DNA of 64,000 bases from Zymoseptoria tritici IPO323 (GCF_000219625.1 NC_018218.1:2046001-2110000), one strand, 5' to 3'; counted from the first letter of the stretch, positions 46,188 through 58,530 are shown. The notes: generated from the letters alone by a model not told the origin. Numbers and translations are program-made.

Positions 46188-47197
46188 ATGGTCCTTCATC
46201 AGATCAACGCGCAATTCCAATGCAGCCTCCTCCAGTTGCCACTTGAGCTTCGAAATCAAATTTACGGACACTTCCTGACCAACATCGAGTCCAGTCCCGT
46301 CCACCTCGGCCGCCACTTCTGGGCCCCGAGGAAAGATCCAAGCAGACGCAGCTATTATCGCATCCAGGACTACCTGGTCTCGATCAACCGCACACCTCCC
46401 AGATCCAGCCGGAGACGGTACGGACGACTACCAGTGTGGTCGGATCTACGAGGAGATGAGCGATCTCATCTACCGAAAGCTCGAACTCGCCGCCTATCTC
46501 GACCGTATCTGGGATGACACAATGCCCCTCTCAGCCGGACGCCGCCTTGGAGATGTGGATCAATTTGCCAACTTGTTCTGAGCCTGACCATCTTCGTGAC
46601 AGGTGACAATGTCGTCAAGGACACGGTCGTAGTGGCGTGGCTGATGTGGCTGAAGACGGTTTTGGAGGGAACATCCGGGCCGCTGGAGAAGCTGACTCTC
46701 TGGCTGTGCGCTGCGCAATGGAAGCTCGAGCACAAACCGATGGCGATCTTGTATGCTGCGCAGGGCTTCGCAAGGATTGCGCCGACGACCTTTCACCTCC
46801 ATTGCGGATTCTCGGACTCGATGTGTGAGGATATTGTCAGTCACGAGGCGGTCGCGGAGATGAAAAAGACACCGGGTCCACCGCTGCTGACTCAGAAGGA
46901 GGAGGCCTTTGAAAACTTCACTCTTGGCTGGAACCGCAGTCTGCCATCACGCACGGTACGGTCCCCGTCGACTCTTTTGATCAGTCTGCACACGTTTCGA
47001 CATCCTTCAGGTTCGCCTTCAAGGCTTTCAGCAACCGCTGGTGCAAGACCACCTTTACGACGTGGCAATAAGCTTTGAGAGAGCGAGAGCGAGAATCGAG
47101 CAACCAGCCAGAATGGAGTCCAGCGGAAGCTTTCCACAAGATTTACATGGTGCTCATGGATCTTCCACGGTCAGTGTGGCTATTTTCAGACCTGTAA
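46188..47197 (+). pseudogene. F-box-like (DUF-type) protein, frameshifted relic
   Basis: From ATG 46188 the text includes L-L-Q-L-P-L-E-L-R-N-Q-I-Y-G-H, the F-box-like opening of a large ascomycete family. The coherent protein then passes through different frames. It shifts near 46390-46410, into I-Y-E-E-M-S-D-L-I and L-D-R-I-W-D-D. It shifts near 46578-46590, into L-T-I-F-V-T-G-D-N-V-V and W-L-M-W-L-K. It shifts again near 46955-46975, into D-S-F-D-Q-S and F-R-F-A-F-K-A-F. A TAA at 47069-47071 interrupts before a final W-S-P-A-E-A-F-H-K-I-Y-M-V-L-M. No introns explain the changes. This is a decayed gene; its function was unknown. Confidence 0.7.
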
Positions 47198-48034
47198 AAG
47201 CTGCCTGAAATGTCTCAAATCTCGATACATCATTGTTCTTTCCTTCGGCAGTTACGGCTTTTCCCACAGCAGTGCCAGGGCTACGTCTAGTGCTGACCGC
47301 ACCGCAATCTCATGGTAGCGTGGTTCAGGCCGTCCAATGCCGATGGCTGGGCCTCATGCGTTCTGTGATTACACTCCAAGGCCCCCCGAAGGACAACTCC
47401 AACAGCAGAAAATCTTCCTCAAAATGCAGCGAGCACTGATCCGTACTCAGTCATCTTACTCACACACAGCAATGACAGCACTGGAACGAACGGCGCTGAT
47501 CCGAAGACATCTGCATGATGCCAGCATTGTTCGCTTGTCAGGTTCCCCCGTCAGGATGTTTGAATCCACGAGATTACACTGACCAGGTCATGCCTTGTCT
47601 TTGGAGTTTGCCGGCCCGGCTGCCGGACGGTCCAGTCTGGTTGCGACTTGGAAACACCTCAGGGAAGGACGGTTCGTATTCTAGGTTGAAGTCCAGGCCC
47701 CAGTATCCTTTCAATATCGAGGCCTGTGAATGCAAACATGGTTCGATGGGGTGATCAGCTTCGAACTATCGCCCTTTGTGCAGTAGCCGACGCCAAATAG
47801 ACGAACAGGACTCAGAGAAAGCCTTTGCGATTTGTATACCCGCTCGCGTCATCCGCCCGGCAGCGCTGATAAGATTTCTTCTCTTTCCTTTCCTTCCACG
47901 CCCGCTCACTTTCATCACGCATTCGTGCCTCCATTGCCAGTGGTTTGCTCTCGCACCACGTCCGCTCATTATTTGCATTCCTATACAGTGCTCGTTCTTC
48001 TTGCCGATCTTTCATTCTCCGTCCTTTCAACACG
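47198..48034. other. Intergenic region upstream of the S41-like gene
   Basis: About 840 bp. The last 160 bp (about 47870-48030) are strongly pyrimidine-rich, as usual for fungal promoters and leaders. No gene recognised. Confidence 0.45.
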
Positions 48035-50636
48035 ATGTTGGTCCATTCGCTCCTCATCGCAGGATGCACGGTAGCCACCGCTGCTGGCAGCAGACATCTC
48101 GGATACGACTTCAAGCCGAAGGAATCATCACTCCAATCCTTGAAGCGTGATCTGGTCAATGTCGGCGTCGGCGTTGGAGCCGGCGTTTCGCAGCGGCAAG
48201 ATGGTCGGTCTTCGACAGACACGACGGTCCCGTGCAATTCGACCATTCCTAACAACACTACGGACACTTCGTGTGGACAGCTTGTCGCCGGTTCTCAGAA
48301 CTTGGACGGTTTTGGGGGTGTACCTGCTGGTATGTATCGCATATTTGCAATGCTTTACGCATACGTTTATTGATCTAGACTGTCAGCGCTGGCTTATCAA
48401 TGCTTGATGAGCATTCCGTTCCATCAAGAAGACGCTTTATTCCACATCGAAACTCTCATGCCCTACATTGGCTACCATGCCGACCTTACATGGGTGGCCA
48501 ATCCTCCTGAGGAATACGTGGCCAACGTCAGGGCCGTACGTCCAACTGGAGCTTTCGCGCACCTTTTCCAGGCTGACATTCCCTAGCCATTCGACATCCT
48601 TGGCTGCTTCAACGACTTGAAAGCTGCGGTGACAAGTGGACTCTACACTTCCGAGTACTTGTTTAGCCTTGACCTCGAAAAGTGCTTCGTGAGCGTGAAT
48701 GACTACCACTTCGGTTACGTCTTTGATATGGCAGGGTATGAAATGAGACTTGAATTGTCTTCGAGCTTCACTGACGCTGCCTAGGGTGAGATTTCCGGCT
48801 GCAACGACACCCCTTTTTGAAGCCATGGCTGACCCTCATCTCCGTCATTTCAGGGCCTGGTACATTTCGCTAAGACGTACAGCCTCATTTCGGCTTCGAG
48901 TGATGGAGAATCTCCCCCTGCGATCTACGTATACGACGACATCAACGCCATCATGCATGGTGCGACCTTCGAGCCGAGCCCAATCGTGAAGATCAACGGC
49001 GAGGACGCTGTGGAAGTCCTTCTGGAGGCATCAAAGGCGGCGCCGATACAAGACCCCGACGCGGCGTGGAATATCCTGTTCGGTACCTCGATCCGTCAAT
49101 TCGGTCTCTTTACCGCCCGCGTACCCACGAATGCCTGGTACCCCGGCCCAAACACGTCGTACGAGTTTGCCAACGGAACGCAGCTGATTGATCAAACCTT
49201 GGCGTTCCTTGACGAAAGCATCACGCCTAACAAATCGATCCAAACCGGCGAGGATTTTTACCAAAGATTTGTCGGATGGTCGACTACCTGCGATGCGGAT
49301 GGCGCCGGCGCGGTATCAGTCTACGAATATTCTGTCTGTGACAAAGCAAGGCCCAAATCTAGCAGCACTGACTCCTCGGGCGATGACACGAGTAGCAGCG
49401 ATGGTGCGGACAGTCCGCCGCCTGGGCCTTTGACGCCTCCTGATGGATGGCCCGTGCCGGTGGTCTCTCTTAACGACTCCCTGGTGTGGGGTTTCTTCCC
49501 CGAGGCAGAGGGCACCCAAGACGTTGCTGTCCTCGTATTTGCTTCCTCCGCGGATGTCAACGACGATCCATTCGACGACCTGGCTGTGGCCGACTTCCTT
49601 GGAGAGTTCTACCAACAAGCCGCAGATGCAAAACGCACGAAGCTCATCATCGACTTGTCTCAGAATTTGGGCGGCTTCGACGTAGTACGTTACCTATACA
49701 GTGCACTTTTCCCAGATCTCCCAGCCCCGATATGGGGAGGCACCGCGGCCGCCACCGACACCTTGGACTTGATTGGGCAGGAATACAGCTATAGCTTGGG
49801 TGTTTCTGATCCCAATTCACTGCAAAGAATCTCCGATTATGAATCCTACAACTACCGCACGGATGTCGATATCAACGGAAACAATTTCACCTCATGGGAG
49901 CAAAAGTTTGGTCCAAAAGGCTCGCCTTTTACTCCATACTGGAGAAACGTGGATTGGCCTGTGAAAACACCACGAAGCCCCTTCATACCCGAGGACACTG
50001 TCCTGCTCACCGATGGGATTGTCGCTTCATCCGGCGCCACTCTTGCCGAAGTGCTGATGCTCCAAGCATCCGTCCGGACAGTTGCGTTCGGCGGCCGGCC
50101 TGGCGTCCAACAAATGCAAGCCGTTGGCGGGACTCGAAGTTTGGAATCGAAAACATTCCTCAGCTTGTTCCAAGATGTTGGATCGGTGTTCTTGGAGGGC
50201 AAGCTGCACGACGCTGCTTTCTACAACAAGTAAGAAACATCGAAGGGCAGAAGTTCTGCAGCGGCCCGAGATTGTTTCTCGGTCTCTGCCAGCAGAACTC
50301 ACTCTGCCCTCAAACCCTTTGCGTTTGAGCTATTGCTGACTCTTGCCCACTTCTTTTTTTAGCACGGCACTCGGCGAGTTCAATGTCCTGCCCCTGATAC
50401 GGAGCAAGGCGAACAACTTGGCCTTCCGGCTTGGTCAAGACCCGACAGATCCGGAGCTTATCCCGATCATGTACAAATACCAGCCGGCCGATTTTCACAT
50501 TCGTCAGTCTGTCCTGAGTCCATATGTTTGAACCACTGCTGACACTTCTGTCCCTATTTTAGAGTATACTTTTGAGAACGTCCTGAATGCCACGGCGCGC
50601 TGGAGGGATGCTGCAGTGGCGGCATTCCAATCGTAG
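48035..50636 (+). CDS. Secreted peptidase S41-family-like protein, about 727 aa, seven exon pieces
   Basis: Exons: 48035-48329, 48387-48535, 48587-48735, a single base 48785, 48854-50229, 50363-50502 and 50563-50636; all junctions are GT..AG and keep frame. M-L-V-H-S-L-L-I-A-G-C-T-V-A is a signal peptide. The architecture matches fungal S41/CPAF-like proteins: N-terminal Cys-containing helical part, I-N-G-E-D-A-V-E-V-L (PDZ-like), and an interrupted acidic linker S-S-S-T-D-S-S-G-D-D. The C-terminal peptidase-like core has L-I-I-D-L-S-Q-N-L-G-G and L-L-T-D-G-I-V-A-S-S-G-A-T, where the nucleophilic Ser would sit. Relatives are secreted proteases of unclear substrate, some within secondary-metabolite clusters. 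No such cluster is visible here. The end Q-Y-T-F-E-N-V-L is typical of the family. Confidence 0.82.
48736..48853 (+). other. Candidate nested/twin intron (two introns separated by one base)
   Basis: GTATGA..CCTAG (48736-48784, 49 bp), then a single G (48785), then GTGAGA..TTCAG (48786-48853, 68 bp). Treating the whole as one intron shifts the frame by one base. Removing the two in succession leaves D-M-A-G joined to G-L-V-H-F-A-K, which fits the S41-like family spacing. This is what a spliceosomal twin intron (stwintron) or a 1-nt exon would look like. Confidence 0.5.
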
Positions 50637-51292
50637 CTGATGGTTTGACAAGCTCTGAAAGCGACATCGCCAGGAGGAGTTCTAGGCAACAAAGGGGGCA
50701 TATCGCATCGACTTCTGATTCTTTTCTTGATAGACGAAGCGGACATTCGCTCACGATGTCCGGTGGTCTTCTATACACAATTAACAAACTCACATTTGGG
50801 CAATCTTTACTGCAGATGCTCGTGCCTATCGTTACAGACTCCCACGTGGCTAGATGGCACGTACCTATCTAAGATGCAGCAGCACTTGGAGTGGTGAGCT
50901 GTCCAGCCGTCGTGATTGTCATTATGCTCGTGTTATCGAAACGCGTGTCGGTCGCCGAGCCGTTGGGCATTGCTCGCGAGAGGACGCGAAGAGTATTCTG
51001 TCATGGAGAATGTCAAATGTCAGATTCGCCATGCCATGCAGATGAGCTCGGGAGGTCATTCATTATCGGCGTCGCCCTACAGAAGTAGTGCAGAATCTTG
51101 GCCGAAACGAGCGCCCTATGAACCCGTTGTTCCCTCAATACAATGATTACAATCAATCGGTGCTGTCCATAGTCGGCCATTTGGCATTGCACAACACTCC
51201 CAAGCGTTCGAACCTGCCGGCGAACAGACACCACATCCGGGATTACTTCTTCGGTATATGATCAGCGATGAGCGATCATGGCGCGCCGTCGT
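50637..51292. other. Intergenic region, nothing recognised
   Basis: About 650 bp between the stops of the S41-like gene (+) and the Cys-rich frame (-). No coding, repeat or RNA signal seen. Confidence 0.45.
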
Positions 51293-52363
51293 CTATGCGC
51301 TTGACAGACCTCTTATACTTTGTCTCCGTCTCGACGACGAGATATTCCGTTCCGCGATGCGGGTGGTCTTCCAGTACTTCGAAATCCTCGCGGCGCTCCC
51401 TAAGCCATGTCCAAGGAACCTTTGTCGAAAGGAGCGGCGGGGTTCATCCTCTGATTCTACCGGTGTCTTGAACTTCTTGGCCAACTTATACGCATCCTTT
51501 TGGCGCATTGTGACTCGCAACTTGACTCGCGACTTGTAGCTTCCGCCAATGGGGGCGAAGTCGTCGAATCGATCAATGAGCGACTCCCACGCCGGACCTC
51601 CTTCGCTGGCACGAAGATCCTGCGACAGACGGAGCAGGCTGATGACGGTCGGGCTGAAAATTCTCTTCCAGCAGTTGATCCACATGGCGGTATGTCTCAT
51701 GCTCTTCACGAGGGCATGGTAGCGGACGGCGTCGATCTCGTCGATTCCGACGGGCTGAATGCCGTCAATGGAGACGCCGAAGGCCCCCTCTTGGAAGTGG
51801 TCGCTGCGGTTAGCATCAGCGAATATTGCCTTCAATCTATCGTCGGAGGTGCGGTATTGCTGGAATTGCTGCTCAAGTTTCTTGAACAGCGCACTCCCAT
51901 GCTTCGTGGGAATGCTTTGGCCAGACCGGATCAGCATTCGAATCTGCCAGCGGAAGCGATCCATGGGCTCGTCAAGAATGACTAGCTTGTGGATCCGGGA
52001 CGAACACTAGCTGCACATTATGCAGTCGTCTTCGTTGCGCTGCAACTGTTCACATAGGTCGTTCTCCAGACACGAGAAGCACACGTGTATCGTCGTGGTG
52101 TTCTGTCCGCCTTTGCTTTGGCAGTGCCGGATTGTGATCTCTGTGGGCGAGAGCCCTGCAGTACGGGGAAGATCTTCGGCGATACAGCCCGCCTGCCAGA
52201 CGGACATCACCTTCTCTCGGCGAACACCTTGCTGAGCATATACTCGAGGACGAAGGCAGCCTTGCTGCGAGACGGGCTGCTGATTTGATTGACGGGTCGC
52301 TTTCTGTCGACCCTCAAGGGCCCTCGTTACTTTTACCCAGTCCAAAGAGTTTGGCGTGGCCAT
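51293..52363 (-). pseudogene. Unknown Cys-containing protein split by an in-frame TAG
   Basis: Minus strand from ATG 52363 (M-A-T-P-N-S-L-D-W). The frame is open for 118 codons, hits TAG at 52009-52007, and continues in the same frame for another 238 codons to the stop at 51293. Around the stop the residues are C-F-S-C-L-E-N-D-L-C, then D-D-C-I-M-C-S-stop-C-S-S-R, a Cys pattern that looks like a zinc-binding module crossing the stop. No intron of normal size that keeps the frame can remove it. The C-terminal part is helical and basic (R-F-R-W-Q-I-R-M-L-I-R). Family unknown. Either a nonsense-mutated gene, two separate small genes, or a recoded stop. Confidence 0.4.
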
Positions 52364-52610
52364 ATGGTCCGTACCTCGTTTTCCGTCTCTGGAGCGACTG
52401 TATCACGTTGGGCTCTCTGTTTGATGAGACTGTAATGCACTTCGTCCTTGGTTGGTCGGGTGTTCGATGGTACCAGTGAGACGACACGAGCGAGCATCGA
52501 GAACCAGGACCAAATCCAGCAGAAGCAGCTTTATACAACTAAGGGACGTACTGTTCGCTACTTCAAGCCTGTTTAGCGCTCAAAACATCCGCATGCATTT
52601 CGTTCAACCA

Positions 52611-53344
52611 TCATCTAAACTTGCTGATAATGACAGCGAGGATCAAGATCACCAAAACCGCAATGATAGCCACTGTGATGATCTTGTTTGTTGCCATTCT
52701 GTCGATCAGGTCAGTGAGGCATGTTCGTGATTTTCATATCAGAGGATCGATCAGTACCTTCGTGCCATGCCCTTGAGGGTCTTATTGCTCCTGTCCGTGT
52801 AACCCTCGCTCTGCAGCAACGTAGTCCTGGTGTGCTCAATCGTCTCCCTCTGCCTCGCGAGATCTCCCAATGTGTTCCGACCGATATCCTCCGTCTCGTT
52901 CGCGATGCGCTGACTCTCCCGCAGCCTGCCGCTCGACCGCTCTAACCTCTCCGTGCCTCCCAGAAGCTGCTGCCTCTGCTCGAGCTGCTCATCCTGTGGA
53001 TTGTCGGTGTATCGCTTGCCGAAGAGCGCTGATCTATCGTCCTGCATGCCTTTGAGTTTCCGTCCTGCAGCATCCACGTCGGTCTGGTAATTGCGGAAGC
53101 GTTGGTTGACCTTGATCTTGAGTGCTTGTGGAATGTTCTGCTTCTCCAAACGCATGGACTCTATTAGCTCCTTGGCCTCCTCAAGCGCGCGATCTGCCTG
53201 CGAAACAGCTGCCTTTCGCTGTTCGCCGGACAGCTCAGGAATCTGATCGAGTTTCTGTGATAGGTCTGCTTGTACTAGCTTGAGTTCCGCTTCGTAGTTG
53301 CTGAAGAGCTCAGAGCCGGCGTCGGTGTCGAGCGGGTTCGCCAT
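52611..53344 (-). CDS. VTI1: v-/t-SNARE VTI1, two exons, 224 aa
   Basis: Exon 1 is 53344-52758; the 59-bp intron (GTACTG..ACAG) leads to exon 2, 52698-52611, which supplies the membrane anchor (I-I-T-V-A-I-I-A-V-L-V-I-L-I-L-A-V-I-I). N-terminal V-SNARE three-helix domain (F-S-N-Y-E-A-E-L to about residue 100) and a Qb-SNARE motif about residues 135-195 with the zero-layer Gln in L-A-R-Q-R-E-T-I and L-L-Q-S-E-G. Length and layout match fungal VTI1. It acts in Golgi, endosome and vacuole fusion. The Copia element begins 223 bp upstream of its start codon, so its promoter has probably been separated from its former neighbour. Confidence 0.92.
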
Positions 53345-53566
53345 GGTGAATGATGTTGAGGAGTCGTCTGCTGTGTGTGTGTGTAAGGATTTTGTATTGA
53401 CGTGAGCTGTCGATAGCGGTTGAAGATCTAGATCGTGCTCGAGAGGTGGTGTTTGTGGATGTTGATGCCTCGAAGGTTAAGGTAAGCTACGTCGACGGTT
53501 AACATGCCATGCGCCATGCGCCTCGATCCCGTGCCCTGCGCCACTTGTGGCTGAGATTTTTATGCA

Positions 53567-53571
53567 CAATC
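53567..53571. repeat. Target-site duplication, left
   Basis: CAATC immediately before the TG of the left LTR; the same five bases follow the right LTR at 59942-59946. Confidence 0.9.
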
Positions 53572-53742
53572 TGTTGTGGATCATTAGACTAACTATTAGT
53601 AAAGTGCACGTAACTAGTGCCAAGGCATTCCTACACACAGATAGCTAAAGTAAGAATCTTACACTTAAGATTCTCTCTGCATAATAATATATACCTGCTA
53701 ATTAGAGGTCTTCTTCTACTTAGCTTAAGTCTAATTATAACA
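53572..53742 (+). repeat. 5' LTR of the Copia element
   Basis: 171 bp, TG..CA. Differs from the 3' LTR at nine positions. Six of these are CpA-to-TpA (or the complementary TpG-to-TpA) changes on this copy, clustered near its 3' end. Confidence 0.93.
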
Positions 53743-53762
53743 GGTTATAAGCCCGGCGTAAC
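53743..53762 (+). other. Likely primer-binding site (half-tRNA type)
   Basis: GGTTATAAGCCCGG directly follows the LTR. Copia elements prime from the anticodon arm of initiator tRNA-Met; the expected complement begins GGTTATGAGCCC, which differs here by one G-to-A change of the RIP type. The match is from general knowledge, not a search. Confidence 0.55.
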
Positions 53763-56700
53763 TACTGCACACTTAAGGAAGAATTATCTGTTCTAAGCGC
53801 AGCTACTAGAACCTTACTATATACTATTTAGACAGTTAACTAGCGAGCCGAGAAAGAGCTAGTTATAATAACAGCCGTAATGCAGGCTAATAAGTTTAAG
53901 ACTGCGAAGGAGAATAAAGTCCTAAGAAAGGGAAGCAACTTCTTAGACTAGTTAAGGATACTTAAAGCAGCCCTTATAGATAAGGAGGTATTAGGCTATA
54001 TCTTCTATAATATTCCTTAGTGCCCTGCCTAACTAAAGCTAGGAATTAAAGTTAGATATCCCTCTCTACTAACTAAGGAGAGTACTACTTTATCCTCCTA
54101 GGCTCTAACTCCTTCCTAAAAAGAAGGAGGGGACACTCTAGTAACAGAACCTATTCTAACTAGTAGACTAAGACTAACTCTTCTCTAAGTCTAGTACAAG
54201 CATAACCTAATTATATACGGGATTATTAGCAAAAGGATTAACTAATCTCTAAGGCCTAACTTTAGGGATATAGAGAAGATAGCTAAGGAACTATATAATA
54301 CTATTGCAGCTACCTACAGGCCTATTATAACTATAAATATTTATAATAGCCTAAGGATTCTTAGAATTAGTAATATTAAGATCTAAGGAATAAACATTTA
54401 GAAGTACTATAAGGACTTCTAGAAGTAGCATTATAAGTATATCTCTATAACAGAACAATACTCTAGGTCTAAGAGCATTCTAGTCTTAAAGCTTACCTTT
54501 AGTAATAAGCAGATTAGGCTATTCTTTATCTAGGGCCTCTACTATCTAGAATACCTAAGAAGCTAAAGACAATCCTATTATATTAAGAACACAACTCTTA
54601 AAGGGCTAATTACCTTATTAATTAAGGAACCTCCTCTATAGACATAAAGGATAATAGGAGGATTTAGGGGTACTGCAGTAGATAATAATTAGTATACTAA
54701 GTGTACCTATTATATCTATATAAATGCAGATTGCTTTAAGAAGCACCCTAACAAGGCCCTAAAGTCCTAGGTATATAGAGGAAAAGGAGGATCTAATAAG
54801 GATAAGAAGAAGTCCTAAGACAAGAGCAAGAGATATAATAAGAAGGGAGGAAAGGATGCTATAGCAATTAAGCCTATCTCCTCTTCTAATGTAGGCTTAG
54901 GCTCTAATTTAGACAGCTTATTTGCAGGAGTAGCAATTACTGCCGCTAGAATATAAAGGAGTAACACTATTATCTAGGATTCTAGTATATTATACTACTT
55001 CTTTAATAACAAGTCCTAGTTCTTAGACCTTAAACCCCTAGAAACCCTAATTAGGTTCTTTTAAGCTATTAGACAAAGTATAGTTATATACTTAGGAAGT
55101 GTAAGGATTATAATAAAGTATAAGGGGAATAAGTTAAACATTACCTTGCAAGATATGTTATACTCTCCTAACTCTAATTATAACCTTATCTTAGTAGAGA
55201 CTCTCTAGCTAAAGTATAAGGTCTACCTAGACAGGCTATCTTTATGCATTCTAAGGAATAATAAGAAGATAGGCAAGGTTTAGTCTACTTATAATGTTCT
55301 AATCCTTTAGAATGTAACTGTCTCTCTCCCTAAGGGGAGTACTAAAGTTGCTTCTACAACTAATAGGAATATATCCTGTCTAGCCTTTGCTATGCCTAAG
55401 GCTAATATAATAAGATAGCATTAGAGACTAGGCTATATAGGGAACAAGATTCTTAGTATAATAAAGGCTTAAGTCTAAGGACTTAAGCAGATTAATATAT
55501 CTACACTTAAGCACTATAAGCTATATAAGCTTGCAAGGTTATAGAGAGTAGTATTAAGAACTCTAAGACTAATACCTTAATCCTTATTAGATAAGGTCTA
55601 TATTAATATTATAGGACTAATCTTTCTACTAGATATCTTTAGATACAAGTACATCCTTATAATTACTAATGCAAAGTTAAGAAGGAGATAGGCTATCTTC
55701 TGCAAGCTTAAATTATAAGCTATACAAATTATTAAGAAATAGACTACTAAGACATTTAACTAGTATAAAAAGATAGTTAAGATCTAGTTCTTAGATAGAG
55801 GAGGAGAGTTTAACAATAATAATCTAATTACATTTGTAGAGAATAAGGGACTAAGATAGGATTTCTTAGCTCCCTATACTCCTAAGCAGAATAGGATTGC
55901 AGAATTATTTAATAAGGTTATCCTTAACAAGGCAAGAGTAATAATAATTAACTTTAGCCTACCTTTCCCTCTCTAGAGTTTTGTAGTTGCATATGCAATC
56001 TTCCTTACTAATAGGCTAGTATGCCTGTTAACTAACAAGATTCCTTTTTAGGAATTTAATTAAGATCTTAATACTAGAACTCTATATATTAATCTAATAA
56101 AGGTTAGGAGATTTAGATATAGAGTATATCTGTATAATTAGGGGAGACCTAATTTATAGAAGTTCTATCCTAAAGTAGAGAAATACTAGAATCTAGGATT
56201 CTAGGAGAATACTTTAACTAACTATATAGTTTAGAAGTTTAAACTATCTACCCTTGCTAGGTTTTAGCATAAGATTATAACCTCTTCTTATATAATATAT
56301 AATAAGGATAAGGTATATAATATAATACCTGCTGCCCTAGACTTCTAGGGGGAGAGTTTCCTATAACTAATGCAACCTATTGCTATAGAACAGGAAGTCT
56401 ATACTATCTATACTAAAGATTAAGATTAGGGCTAGGATGCCTAAGAGCAAGATGCCTAACCTCTTACTACTTCTTATCTTTAAGAAGTAGAGAATATGTT
56501 TAATACTATATAAAAAGAGAGAAACTAAGCCTCCCTTTTAATATCTTAAGGGGAGCAAACATTAGGTTAGGACATATAGTCCTAGGATAACTAACATAAG
56601 TAGTCTAAGCCTAATTAGCTAGAGGCTACTAAGTATAAAGAAGCCTCCTAGCTAGCTTAGGGGGAGCATATTTCTAAGGAAACAAGAAGTCCTAAGGGAT

Positions 56701-58530
56701 TCTAAGGAAGTCCTAAGGGATTCTAGAAGTAGGCTAATACCTTATTAATATAGCTATAATATTAAGTATTAGCAGAGAATTGCCCTAAAAGGGAAGACCT
56801 TTAAGATTATACTATAACTCCCTTCCTAGATATTTATATTATAGGAAAGAGGAAAGTAGGGAGAAGCCCTAAGAGACCTAAGAAATTAGGCAATAAAGCA
56901 AGTCCTAAAAGCTTAGGCATATTTAGACTCTTAAGAAGTAGAAGATTAGTTGTAAGAAAAGACTATAGCAAGATCTAGAAGATAGGACTTAAAGCAACAA
57001 ATCCTAATCTGTCTAATCCTAAGACAGTTAAGGAAGCTCTCTCTAGATCTAACTATAAGGAATAGGAGAAAGCTATTATTAAGGAAGCTAAGTTACTTAA
57101 GTCTATAGGATGCCTTAAATAGAAACTTATTAGCACCCTCCTTAAGGGGAAAGTCCCTCTTATAGGGAAATAGATCTTTAAGATTAAGGTACTCCTAGAT
57201 AGAACTATAGAGAAGTATAAGGCTAGATAGACAGCTAGGGGATTTATATAAAGGAAGGGACTTAACTATATTAATACCTTTGCTCCTACCCTAAGAGCTG
57301 CAATAGGGAGAATACTTCTGTCCCTCTTAGTTAACTTTAGCTAGAAGAGGAGATAAGTTAATATTAAGACTGTATTCCTAAATCTAAACCTAGATAAGCA
57401 GATTTTTATTAAGCTACTAAAGGGAGCTTATCTCTTTAAGAAAGATGCCTATAAGTATATTATATATATTAAGAAAGGACTATATAGGCTTAAGCAGGCA
57501 GCTGCTCTCTAGCACTATAATACTATAGACACTCTCTAAAAGCTTAGTCTAACAAGAACTATTAGTAATACTTGCCTCTTTTAAGGGAAAGGCATCCTTA
57601 TTCTCCTTTATATAGATAACTTCTAGATCTTTAGACAGTTAGACTATAAGATTAATAAGCTAATTAAGGGATTAGAGCAGAAGTACACAATTAAGGTTGT
57701 TAATACTAATGTCTTTCTTAGACTTTACCTAAAGGAAGGGAAAGATAGCTCTATATCTGTCTCTTAGGAATACTATTCTAGAGACAAACTTTAAGGACAT
57801 AGTCTTAGTAATGCAAAGAGTGTTAAGTACCCCCTTAATACCCTCCTTAAACCCCTCTAAGATAAGGGAACAAAGGAGGACTATAATCTCTTTAATAAGA
57901 TTATTAAGGAACTGCAACATCTATTAAACTATACTAGACTAGATATTAGTTTTACTATTAACTACTATGTAAGGTTCCTTTAGAACCTAGGACCTTTGCA
58001 TATTTAGGTAGCTAAATATATTTAGAGATATGTTGCAGGCATAATCGACAAGTGCCTTATATATAAGAAAACTAAGGAGCAAATTTAGATTAAAGTATTC
58101 TTAGACTCTAACTTTGCTAGTAATCCTAGTATATCTAGGTCTACCTTAGGAATGCTCTTTAAAATTGCAGAAGGCCTAGTTGTTTAGAGATCTTAACTAT
58201 AGAAAGAAGTAGTGCTGTCTAGTACTAAGGCAGAGTACCTCTCTCTTACTAAGGCAATAAGAGAAGTAAATTAGGTAAGGAATCTTATTAATAAGCTCTA
58301 GCCCTTTACCTAGGCTAAAAGCATTTCTACTATCCTTATTAAAGTAGACAATTAATTAGCTATTAGCCTTGTAAAAAACTATGCTAACTCTAAAAGATTA
58401 AGACATATCTCTCTTAGGAACTATTACTACAGAGAACAACATAACAAGGGGAGTATTAAGGTAAAGTTTGTAAGGACAGACATGCAGCTTGCAGACTGTC
58501 TAACAAAACCAAAATCCCCAAACACCATCC
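53763..58530 (+). pseudogene. Decayed Copia gag-pol region
   Basis: Traces in order on the plus strand: zinc-knuckle-like C-T-Y-Y (about 54698-54745); aspartic protease D-S context (about 54975-55000); GAG-pre-integrase H-x-R-L-G-x-I-G (about 55413-55440); integrase D near 55597 and D-R-x-G-E-F-N-N (about 55790-55815); reverse transcriptase K-G-L-Y-x-L-K-Q-A-A (about 57471-57510) and Y-I-D-N-F in place of the usual Y-V-D-D (about 57608-57622); RNase H L-S-S-T-K-A-E-Y-L-S-L (about 58216-58251); and T-D-M-Q-L-A-D-C-L-T-K-P (about 58475-58510). Stops of the TAG and TAA kind interrupt every segment, mostly at expected Gln and Trp codons, as RIP would produce. Confidence 0.88.

Noticed and set aside
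57729..57920. 63-codon minus-strand frame inside the Copia element
   Set aside because: Lies opposite the reverse-transcriptase relic and reads as a chance frame in AT-rich DNA.
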